This document shows, in pieces, positions 55,401 to 64,000 of a stretch of 64,000 nucleotides of DNA. The notes beneath the pieces were generated by a model that ran no database searches, had not been told where the DNA came from, and was given only the letters and a program-made list of their open reading frames with translations. This DNA is from Calamus simplicifolius (Eukaryota > Streptophyta > Magnoliopsida > Arecales > Arecaceae). The stretch's first letter is position 1. Each line of letters opens with the position of its first letter. Location: the NCBI GenBank assembly GCA_900491605.1, contig UESW01004419.1:218392-282391 (forward strand), in the 5' to 3' direction. Both the position numbers and the translations under genes were made by a program.

Positions 55401-57417
55401 TTGTTTATGTAAGGAACAGTGCCCTTGAAATCAAATATATTTATACTTTTAATCTTTTTAATTAATAAAAAAATATTTTTCTTCAATCTTAACTTATTTA
55501 TATGAAAAATAAATGTTTATATAAAAATTCAAAATATATAATGAGACTGTAATTTTAGTATAATGTATACAAGAGAATTAAAATTACATCTAATATATTT
55601 AAATATGTCCGTGATTGATAGAAGTATGGATCTTCTATCGCTAATTATTAATACAGTTCATGAACATTATGAATGTGATAATCTTATCCGGATTGTTGTG
55701 TAGAGACACTTAGTGAAGGTATTATATATAATAAGACTATATAGGACTTGGACCGACATAATCTGAATCTTTGTTTAAGACCATTATAAAGAATTTAATT
55801 TATGTCACAAGATGATCATATATAAATCAACATTAATCCTAATTTAATCACAGACTCCTTGATTGTGCTATTGGATCTTTTGATTTATTTGTTAAAGCTC
55901 ATTTGATGTTGGGGCCAATACTTACATCTTGGAGGTTTAATAACACATTGACTTGGAAATATGATTTAAAGATATGGAATCTATGGCTTTTGAAAAAAAG
56001 CTTAAAATTAGTTTTCTTAAGTGTTGATTATGTAGCTAAATAGTTATATGCACAATTTATGATCCGTTTAACTAGTGAATCAATGGTACTTAAAGAACGA
56101 GAGATAATTAAAAGGGTATAATCGTTATTTCACCTAGCTCTAATTATAAACTAATTATGGAGGGTTGAATTACATGTAATGATTAACTCAATTTTTTGAG
56201 TAAAATTAATCTATAATTTTCAAGAGTGCATTCATGAGTTTTTAGTGAAATAACTTTAAGATTAATAAACTGAATAAATAATTAAAGAGTTTTAATTGAG
56301 TTTATTCAAGTTTATTGGAGCTTGAAATTATAGGTCCATGGTCCCCACACCGTCTTAGGTTAATCGCATCGAATACTCTTCGATTGAATAATTAATATGA
56401 TTAATTATTTATTTTTCTCAAATAGAATATTTATTAAAACTTTATAATAAAGAGTTTATTATGAAGATAAATAATCAATTTGATTGATTATTTTTCTCGC
56501 ATTTATTTTGATACAATAAATTAGCTATTGGATAAAATAAAAATATATTTAGACACATTATTCATATGATAATTGATATGAATGGTTGCACATAAATGTT
56601 ATTATGGAACATCATACAAGAGAATTTTGCTCTTGTAAGTGGTGCATATTATGAGTTGATGAAGAGAGAGAAATTTTAATTTTTGATATTTTTGATAATA
56701 TATTATTAAGAATATTAAAAATAAAATAATAAATTTAATTTATTAGATATTTAAAATTAATAATATATAAAATTATTAAATAAGATTTAATAATTTAAAT
56801 ATTATTATATTTAATTTAAATATTATTTATAAATTAGTTATAAATAAGAAAATAATTTTTTATCGATATGATAAAGAAGTTGACGTACATGTGAGAATTA
56901 TTCTCTTGCGATCAAAATAGGTTGTAATAGATAAAGGTTATCTAAATTAAATTAATTTAAAAATAAATTTTTTTACCTAGAGCCTATAAATATGGCATAA
57001 GGTGGACTTTTAGAGAGTGTAAAAAATAAAAGAAAAGTTTTTCTCCTCCTTTTCTCTCTTATTTTATATGCGCCAGAGTTGTAAGAAATATAGAAAAACA
57101 AGAGTGAGCCCACTCTCATAATTCGATACCGATCCTGAGAAAGATAAGGAAGGCTTTGGTTTCATTTTGTTTTGTAGGTATTTTGTAACATACCTTGGCC
57201 CATAAACTCTACCATGAGATTCTTCCTCTATAGCTTCAAATCCGATAGTAGAGTGTGTCTCCTTCTTCGAGACCTTAACACATTGGTATATTTTATGTTT
57301 AAAAAAATTATATAATATTTTTTTTAATATGACAATATTAATTTTATGCATGTTAAACGATCCGCATGCTTTTGCTACACATATATATGATGATATATAT
57401 ATATATGAATTCCAACA
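55400..57417 (+). repeat. AT-rich copia-type LTR (5' boundary not resolved)
   Basis: It ends GAATTCCAACA at 57417, followed after two bases by a tRNA-iMet primer site. TATA box CCTATAAATATGG lies near 56985-56997. The long AT-rich U3 has no coding frame. The start could not be fixed: TGTTGGGG at 55917 is a candidate, but similar DNA seems to begin earlier. Confidence 0.6.
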
Positions 57418-57419
57418 AC

Positions 57420-57431
57420 TGGTATCAGAGC
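57420..57431 (+). promoter_or_regulatory. primer-binding site (tRNA-iMet) after AT-rich LTR
   Basis: TGGTATCAGAGC, exact consensus. Only about 200 bp of the internal leader remains before the G3 LTR, so the rest of this element is missing or displaced. Confidence 0.88.
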
Positions 57432-57636
57432 GATGTTATGCACTAATATTAATATTGTCATGATGTTGATATGTGATATTTTTGACGTGTTTTATAATAT
57501 TTGATATTTGGCTTGCATGTTTGGATGGGTACATAAATATTTGATATTTGGTATGCTATTTTTTACCATGTATTATTTGCTTAAAAGTTGAGCATGGGAT
57601 ATAGATCCCAAGATTTATGGGCGTAGGATTTAATCA

Positions 57637-58583
57637 TGTTCTTGATTTCTATTGCCGCGGAAATCCGTTCTCCGACTCGAGTGCGCTTCTGGCTCCTGAT
57701 CTGGACGCCGATCTCATCGCCTCGAGATGGAACCTGCAAGACAGTCCGCACACAGAGGGTGCTATGGGGGTTGCCCTCTACAGAGGACCCTTCGACGCCC
57801 AAGTCAGTGGAGATTCACAGCAAGCAAATGTGAGGAGAAGACTCTCATAGAAAAGTTTCCCTTAGGCGGGTGTTCTCTTGGGAGCTTTGAGCTCAGGGGG
57901 AGCTTCAATGGAGTATCAGAGCCCGTGAATGAGTGTGAGTAATTGCGTAAAAGTATGCGTAAGAATTGTCTGAAGGTTGCATACCTGAGAGATTGGAGGG
58001 CTGTGGTATTGGGATCACCTTGCTCCTTGGGCGTGTCGTGAGGAGAGGTCTGAAAGTTGTTGTGATTCGAAATGAATTCGAATCAAGTTTGTTGCAGGAC
58101 CAGTAGGATCCGTATCTTTTCGGTTAAAGGATCGACGGCTGGGAGAGCTGGTTGATGCCTTGAGATTCAGTGACCATATAGGCTTAGGCCACTCTTACGG
58201 GTCCTAGGCCACTTCTGGGTATGATTCTTCGTTTGGAATCTTATTCAGTTACAGTGAATTCAAACTCTTCCGTGCCAGATTTTGCAGAGGTATTTTGAAT
58301 GCCTTGGTTCGGCCAGAACGAGGAATAACCTGGTTTTCTGAGGTATAGAATGGCTCGGCTCGGATTGCCGAGGTATGAGGATAGCTCGGGCTACCGAGGT
58401 ATTGTCAGCTCAGATGGCCGAGGTATGGTCCGGGTTGTAGGGGCAACCCGACTTTGTCAAAGGCGATTCGACTTCGTTGCTTGGCTATTGTGCCAGCTGG
58501 CTAGTAGGGTGTTTGGATTGGGCGTGACCCAATCATCGATGTGGGCGATCAATAATGCAATGATGATTTTACCCCTCATCACA
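57637..58583 (-). repeat. G3 3' LTR (947 bp)
   Basis: On minus it begins TGTGATGAGG and ends GAAATCAAGAACA. It contains the palindrome-type GGCTCGG..CCGAGGTAT repeats (about 58350-58430). The five bases outside (57632-57636, AATCA) would be one copy of the target duplication. Confidence 0.85.
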
Positions 58584-58597
58584 TGCCCTCCACTCCC
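58584..58597 (-). promoter_or_regulatory. G3 polypurine tract
   Basis: On minus GGGAGTGGAGGGCA, next to the LTR. Confidence 0.82.
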
Positions 58598-58851
58598 TAG
58601 TCCGAAGTGTAAGTTCGGATATAGGGAGTAGAATTCCGGAGCAATCTTATTTGGGAGATGCAAAAAGGTGGGCAATGATAATCTCATAAATGATGGGTCG
58701 CTATTTTTTCATCATTTTTCGCCACAACTCGAGGAGGAAATGCCTCATTTTCAGTAAGTCGTGATAGAGAAAGTTTTACATGGTGGGACTCCTTTATTTC
58801 TGGCACCCATACCAGAAGTTTTGGCATCTAGGGATTTCTCTCTGAAGCGTT

Positions 58852-58859
58852 TATTTAAA
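58852..58859 (+). promoter_or_regulatory. aORF1 TATA box (G3)
   Basis: TATTTAAA followed by GAGGG, 123 bp upstream of the ATG at 58975. The upstream G-box of G1/G2 is degenerate here (ACATGGTGGGACTCC near 58778). Confidence 0.6.
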
Positions 58860-58974
58860 GAGGGTTGGGACGGCGCTCCTTCTGCAACGCTCCTTCGTCC
58901 CTGCCATAGAGATTTTCCATTCTTTCTCTGAGCCCTTGCTCACTTGTTCATATCCTACCCCCCATTCAGCCAAC

Positions 58975-61972
58975 ATGAAGGGCCCAGGTGATGTTGCTTC
59001 CGAGCTAACCTTTGATGACCTGGATAGGATCCGTCGCCTTTATAGGGTTCCTTTGGATGTAGCCTTATGGGTGCCGAGGACGAGCACCGGGTTCCAACCG
59101 AATTAAGTCGGGGAGTCTTCTTCTACGAGGAGAGCTTGAGGGCAGGTCTCCGATTCCCTCTTCACCCGTTGATACAGGAGGTGATGAGGTTTTACAACAT
59201 ATGTCCAACGATGGTAGCCCCAAATAGCTGGCGCAACCTTGTCGGGTTCATCTCTATGTACAGTCATATTGGGGTGACTGCGACCCTTCCCCTATTCCGA
59301 GTCTGTTACAACCTGATTTCCGGAAGGAGCTCTGAGTGGCCCTACATTGGTCTCCGGAAGTCATTCAAGATGATTTCTAATAATCCTTCTTCGATAAAGG
59401 AGTGGAAGTCCCAATTTTTTATTGCCGAGGGCAACATCAACTCGGATTTTCTGAAAGGATGGGCAAGTTATGTGAAGGATCCGGAAGCGCGCCCGGAGTT
59501 GAGCGAGCAGGAGAAAAGAGATCTGGTTACCCTTCGCAATGGTTAGGAGGTCTCGCCAGCACTCTGTTAGCAGAGGATGCTCTTTTCACCGCTGGGCTTA
59601 GCTCTATCGACCCTCAAGGTGAGTCTTTACTTTGATGGCCAGCGTGTTTATGTAGTTCCGCTACTGTTTAATTGAACATTCGTTGCTTTTCAGCCGAAAG
59701 GTCCACATTTGTGGGCCAAATAAGGAAAGAGCTGGGCAAGCGCCACAGGGGCTCCAGCTCCAGGGATAGGCACAGGTCCGAGAAGAGGGCCCATCCTTCC
59801 GGGTCTCGCTCAAGGGATCCTGGGAAAGACAGCGTCGGCCTCCACTCCTCTGCTTCAAAGAGGGAGGAAGCAGAAGCGCCGGCTATAACTGATAAGCCCT
59901 CCCTGTCGAAGGGGGCAAGGTAGCAGAGAAAATCATTGGGGGGAGCTCGGAAGGAGCCACCGAGGTTTCCCCCTCCAAATAGTGATCATATCAGATGACG
60001 CCGAGGAGATGTCGCCGATCCGTCCGGCAATCCTCCCATCAGATGTTCTTTAGTTACCAGCGATGGAGAGTCCACTACGTATGGAAGAGGCCTCTGCTCA
60101 GGTGGAGGGGTCAGAAGAGGCAGCAGCGGCTGCCAAAGCTCAAGTAGAGCCACCTGTTGAGAGGTTGGTGGAGGTCGAAGTGCCTCCTGTTGAGGGTCTC
60201 CCTGTTACGGTACCAGGGGATGCCGTGAGGGACATTGAAGTCCAAGTGGAGTCTGCCGGAGATGGGGCGATAGTCGGAGAGGAGGAGGAGGAAGAAGAAG
60301 AATCACTGGATGAAGGGGGCGATCGGGCCGAGGCTTCCTTAACCGGGGCCGAAGCGTCCGAGGCTCTGCAGGCCAGAGTCTTGATGGAGGAAGCCGAGCG
60401 AATGGCAGTTCCTCAGGCCGAAGCTCCTCAAGCCAGCTCTTCGGCCATGAGCTCTCTTGTCCACAGCTCAGAGGTGGATGACATGCTTACTGCCTTAATG
60501 AGGTCTGTTTTGCGTGTGGGGGGAAGTTCCTCGACGGGCGAGTCTGCGGCCGAGGATATCATTGATGCGGCTTTTGGTCGGCTCGGGGCGCCGAAGGATA
60601 TTTACCTTCTCTTCGAAATTAGTAATGCTATTCTCATGAAGATTGCTTCGAACTACACTTCCTGGGTAAGCTATTGTACCGAAGCTGTAATTCCTGATGA
60701 GTCGGTTTGGCCGTGGTTTTTTACTTGTATTTTTCTCACAGAATGCCTTGATTACAAGGGCGCTGAATTGGCGCTTAATTTGGCCATTGGGGCTTGCGCT
60801 CAGTCCAAGAAGGAGACGGCCAACCTTTGGGCGAGGGTGGATTCAACCAGCCGGCTTTCCAGGGCCTTGGTGTCTGCTAAGGCGAACTTTGAGAGGGTGA
60901 GTGAGTCTTACTGACTTGCGGCCGAGAGGACCTCTCGGCTCGAGGCTCAAGTCAGAGAGCTCCAGGGTTTTTGCGAACAATCGGACAAGGCTTGCCTAGA
61001 GTTATCTCAGATTAAGGCTAAGCATGCCGATGAAGTTAAGGTCATGCAGCAGTATTTGAAAAAAGATGGGACCAGCTGAGTCATGCTGAGGAGAAAAATA
61101 ATTGGGGCAGGAGGCTCAAGGAGGAGGAGCACAAGTGCCGGTGGCAGCGGGATCAGCTCGCCAGTCTAAATAAGGAATTTGCCGATATGGAGAATCGGCT
61201 GAAATGGCAACATGAGCAGATTGCTAGGCTTACCGATGATCTCAATCACTCTCGATGGGAAATCAGGGACAAACAGTCCTGAATTAATGACCTCAAGGAG
61301 GGTCTCCAACAAAATAAATCGGCCAAATTGAAGGCCTTGGAAAAGGTTCAGAAGCTGAGCAATAAAATGGCTCGGTGGGAGGAAGAGGTATGGTGTCTTC
61401 CCTTTTATTTGTTTTCATTGTTTTTCTTTTGCTCGTGGGCTCAAGCGCCCTGATGTTTTGCAGATGGGCAGAATTGGGCTCGAGGCGCAGCAGCAATTTA
61501 AGGATCTAAGGGTCGAGTTGTCCGCAAGTCGCCAAATGAACTTTGAACTCAGGGACCAACTAGCCGAAGCTACCAGCCGAATCACTTTGGCTGTGGAGGA
61601 GTACAAAAGTTCTGCCCAATTTTTTGAAGAGCGTCGAGAGGCTTGTGCCGATGCATTCCGATTCGGCGAGGAGGAGACCCGAGCGAAAATCTCTTAAGCG
61701 TATCCCGAGTTGGATTTATCCTTTTTGGATGTCGAACGTTTTGATGCTTGTACCCCGGGGGCTGAGGAAGCCGAGTATGAGGATATTTCGGACATCGATC
61801 TTGATGCTATCTTGGGCCCTAATGAGGCCATGGCTCCCGAAGAATGCCCCCAATCTGCCGCTGAGGAACCCGAGATTCCTCTTCCTACAACATTCAAAGC
61901 GGGTGAAGCGAGTCAAGCCCCTCCAGAAATTATCAAAGAGGTTCTTGGGACTGACCCGGACTCTGATTCTTA
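58975..61972 (+). pseudogene. aORF1 of G3: four-exon antisense gene, complete layout
   Basis: Exons 58975-59619, 59694-60665, 60742-61387, 61464-61972. Introns are 74, 76 and 76 bp with GT-AG borders at the same places as in G1. Exon 1: gypsy-type transposon domain (GVFFYEESLRAGLRFPLHPL, NICPTMVAPNSWRNLVGF, YIGLRKSFKMISNNPSSIKE). Exon 2: basic then Glu-rich acidic. Exon 3: ACAQSKKETANLWARVDS and coiled coil. Exon 4: QMNFELRDQLAEATSRITLA, ending LGTDPDSDS with TAA at 61970-61972. Lesions: frameshifts near 59070, 59545, 60780 and 61070, and stops near 60914 and 61281. About 920 codons if repaired. A nuclear, self-associating protein is plausible by analogy with Grande gene 23; not shown. Confidence 0.78.
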
Positions 61973-62712
61973 AGGGTCACTTATGTATTTTCTCTTTTTC
62001 AATCTGTAATCTGATCCAAATTTAATGAATGAATCTTCTAATCTCTCTTTGCTTTATCGCTTTGGTCATTGCCTTTCTGAACGACCTTTTTGTCGGGAGT
62101 TCCCTCGATGGTAAACGAATCGTAAGTGAAATGCGCTTTAAGGTCGGATAGCCTTTGGGGGCTCCGAGTCGAAGATTCCGCTTAATCGAAGCCAGATTAG
62201 CTGGTTTTGCTAATGTATAAAATCATTCGGTTTTTCCACGGAACGTAATTCCGACTTTGCCTCGGTTGGGGCCAAGGTTAGGTGCGCGCGAACTTACTCG
62301 GTTTTTTAAGGCACGAAATGGTTCGGCGCGAGAGGGCCAAAAATGGTTTAAATACCTTGGTTGAGGCCGAGGTTAGATAGTTCAATTTATCCGAAGCAAA
62401 GAGTTGGTACGTTTTTTGCGAGGCATACGAAACGGCTTTGCTGAAGGACGCTTCGTTTCTGCTCAAGGCTTTTATCCCATTGGCCTTTTCAATGCGGGTC
62501 TTTTTAACGTACGCGATAAGTATTCGATTGCCATTGGTTGACATCACTTTCGAAAGGGGATTTCCCAGGCTTGCCCATATCTCAAGGACCTGCGACCAAT
62601 TTCCTGCATTTAAGGCTCTTGATTCGAGATCAGAAGGAAATCTTCTGCCTTTCGTCACAGCTCGGGAGGCGTGTTCGGCGTGCTTCAGAATGCGCCCCTT
62701 TCTTTTGCCCTA
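61973..62712 (+). other. spacer between aORF1 and aORF2 promoter (G3)
   Basis: 62430-62712 is conserved with G1 4850-5040 (reverse), making it the likely upstream region of aORF2. AAATTTAATGAATGAAT just past the aORF1 stop is shared with G1. Frames here are not conserved. Confidence 0.5.
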
Positions 62713-62795
62713 CCACGTGGCGACGTGGCGAGGGTGTTTCAAATTCTAGGGCTTCCCTCTTTAATGACTACCCTCGGTTTGCTTACCTATAAAAT
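62713..62795 (+). promoter_or_regulatory. aORF2 promoter (G3): G-box and TATA box
   Basis: CCACGTGG (62713-62720), followed by CGACGTGGCG, a second ACGT core. TATAAAAT (62788-62795) lies 74 bp before the ATG at 62862. In G1 the TATA spacing is the same; the G-box is changed to CCACATGG. Confidence 0.6.
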
Positions 62796-62861
62796 GGGGA
62801 GAGTGGGCCGTGTTAGGCTATCTCCCAAGACCTTCTCTTTCTGTGAGTCATAGGGGTTTCC

Positions 62862-63191
62862 ATGGCGTTTGTTTCATCGAGGATGGGGAGGTCGAGCTAC
62901 CCTTTTGAAAGCTGGTTTGCCCCGGATAACTGGGGTGATGGACAAGCTGTTGAAGAGCAGGCGGTCCTCAAGAGAGGAATTCTTGGAGATCATATGGAGA
63001 GTGCACGGGATGCCCGCAGAGGTCATATGGGGAGCGCGCACGTATGCATTTCCTGTGTGTCCTTTGTCACTTGTAATGGGAACCACAGAAAATGCAAAGC
63101 ATACATACTCCCCATGGTGGACATGGAGTTCACCTCCTCCCCACATTTGGATTCCTCAGTTCATTCGCCTGAGGAATCTTTTTCCATGTGA
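62862..63191 (+). CDS. aORF2 of G3: small antisense gene (109 codons)
   Basis: MAFVSSRMGRSSYPFESW, then WGDGQAVEEQ, and ends with HLDSSVHSPEESFSM. Matches aORF2 of G1 over its length (see 4304-4686), with G1 needing one frame correction near the end. Cys/His in CISCVSFVTCNGNHRKC might bind zinc but are not kept in G1. No recognised family. Flanked by a TATA box 74 bp upstream and AATAAA about 350 bp downstream. It shares transcription direction with aORF1 and lies opposite to the element's pol. The frame could be longer if spliced. Confidence 0.5.
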   Translation: MAFVSSRMGRSSYPFESWFAPDNWGDGQAVEEQAVLKRGILGDHMESARDARRGHMGSAHVCISCVSFVTCNGNHRKCKAYILPMVDMEFTSSPHLDSSVHSPEESFSM

Positions 63192-63543
63192 AGAGGGAGG
63201 AGGGCGGTGTGGGTCTGCTGGTTCTCTGCCTATGTTGTTGTGCAGTGGCCAGCAGACCAGCATCCCACTTGGGGGGGATGCCTTATTGGTATAAACATCC
63301 ATGGGTCTTTGACCTGGTTATGATCCCCCAACGTGCTCATCCGAGGGATCCGTGGATGGCCTACTTTGTTCTTTGGCATTAACCAGCGGCTCAACAGAGC
63401 TTGTCTGGTTTCTCTGATTTCTGGAGTCGGATTTAGAGACATCGTTATCAACCGAAGCTGCTCAGCCGAGCTTTTATCTTGTTTGTATTTTCTGTGCTAT
63501 GATGCACTTGTAATGCCTCTCAAGAGGTTGTAATTTTTTCATT
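63192..63543 (+). other. putative 3' untranslated region of aORF2 (G3)
   Basis: No conserved frame. Contains a segment matching the G1 region 3960-4300 in reverse. The 40-bp triple repeat of G1 is not present. Confidence 0.45.
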
Positions 63544-63549
63544 AATAAA
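63544..63549 (+). terminator. putative poly(A) signal AATAAA of aORF2 (G3)
   Basis: TTAATAAAG after GAGGTTGTAATTTTTTCA, the counterpart of the G1 signal at 3926-3931. Confidence 0.5.
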
Positions 63550-63885
63550 GAAAGTTTCTACTCTTTCTTCTTTTGACATCTGTTTCTTTTTCCGATGTGA
63601 TTGTGTTGAGAGTTGTTGCTCCCATTTTATGCTTTTCGGCCCGTAGCATAGTCTATAAGTCCAGTAGCGCTTTTGCTACTTTGTTTTTGTTAACATGACA
63701 TTCAGTCCTCTGTGGAGGAAGTGTTTATCTCTGTTTAGGTCAGAGGGAGGCTTGGGCGGCCCCGTGAGCTCATACGGTAAACATGATCTTATTTAAGGGA
63801 TGAAGTATGTATTTCTTTGAAAAGAAATAACTTGCATAATCTTGCTGGTAAGCGGAAAAAGGTTACTTACCTCTGCCAAATCGTG
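63550..63885 (-). other. G3 3' internal DNA, non-coding
   Basis: Counterpart of G1 3516-3920; no frame or motif of note. Confidence 0.45.
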
Positions 63886-64000
63886 ATAGGATGCCTTAGT
63901 CGCGTCAAGATGTTTGAGAAATTACTCGACCAGGCCGAGGCTTCCAGAAATATATTACTCTGTTTGTCCAAGGCTTCTGAGATATATCACTCAGTTTGTC
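63886..64000 (-). repeat. start of the G3 hairpin array
   Basis: Repeats of the GGCCGAGGCTTC..AGAAATATATTACTC type, the reverse-oriented equivalent of the G1 array at 3300-3515; cut by the window edge. Confidence 0.75.

Larger units (their letters stand above)
57637..64000 (-). mobile_element. G3: Tat-type gypsy element in reverse orientation (3' part)
   Basis: Read on minus from the right edge: hairpin array start (63890-64000), aORF2 and aORF1 antisense to the element (so on +), polypurine tract, 3' LTR. It is colinear with G1 from about 3400 to 19751 if S1 is removed. Pol lies beyond the window. Confidence 0.87.

Noticed and set aside
62278..62792. Several overlapping frames on both strands between aORF1 and aORF2 of G3
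   Set aside because: The DNA is conserved with G1 but the frames are not; better explained as the aORF2 promoter region.

Overview
This window is nuclear, repeat-rich DNA of a flowering plant. Nearly every base belongs to nested transposable elements: Ty3/gypsy of the Tat type, Ty1/copia of the SIRE and Tork types, and a giant Mutator-like element (MULE). Spliced introns, plant tRNA-iMet primer-binding sites and plant-only transposon domains support this. A monocot, perhaps a palm, is my guess only. I see no intact ordinary host gene, no tRNA or rRNA gene and no CRISPR array.

Layout. 1-19751: the 3' half of a Tat-type gypsy element (G1). Its decayed pol (RT end, RNase H, second RNase H, integrase) runs on +. 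It is followed by an unusually long 3' internal region with an array of small hairpins and two genes on the opposite strand (aORF2 and aORF1), then a polypurine tract and a truncated 3' LTR. A complete SIRE-type copia element (S1, minus strand, 6920-17286, target duplication GATAA) splits aORF1. 19752-24476: a decayed Tork-like copia element on +. 24477-25384: filler DNA. About 25385-50790: a giant MULE with long terminal inverted repeats, a FAR1-type transposase gene (+), a convergent ULP1-type protease gene (-), and kilobases of minisatellite built on ACGACACCC / GGGTGTCGT. A second complete SIRE element (S2, plus strand, 36689-47063, target duplication GTTTA) sits in that minisatellite. The right terminal repeat also holds an inverted duplication of a captured host gene fragment and a 291-bp MITE. 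52118-55128: a second, truncated copy of the Tat 3' end (G2). About 55400-57417: an AT-rich copia LTR with primer-binding site. 57637-64000: a third Tat copy (G3) in reverse orientation, with aORF1 and aORF2 on +.

Most striking points. (1) The MULE carries the first three exons of a Polycomb E(z)-like histone methyltransferase gene (SWINGER/EZA1 type) as a head-to-head inverted repeat, with stems of about 690 bp and a loop of about 210 bp. A transcript through it would fold into long double-stranded RNA matching a chromatin-silencing gene. (2) The Tat family carries two antisense genes. Each has its own TATA box at a nearly fixed distance from the ATG and a G-box about 70 bp further upstream. 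aORF1 has three introns at identical positions in different copies. (3) The SIRE elements carry a third gene of the plant-transposon-protein type instead of a recognisable envelope gene, preceded by the same GGAGTCGACACC-type repeats that fill their LTRs.

Gene function. Most reading frames are broken by stops or frameshifts, so present activity is unlikely for most proteins. The longest intact pieces are the S2 RT-RNase H frame (627 codons), the S1 gag frame (475 codons) and the 159-codon E(z)-like fragment. Percent identities were not computed; all comparisons are by eye.
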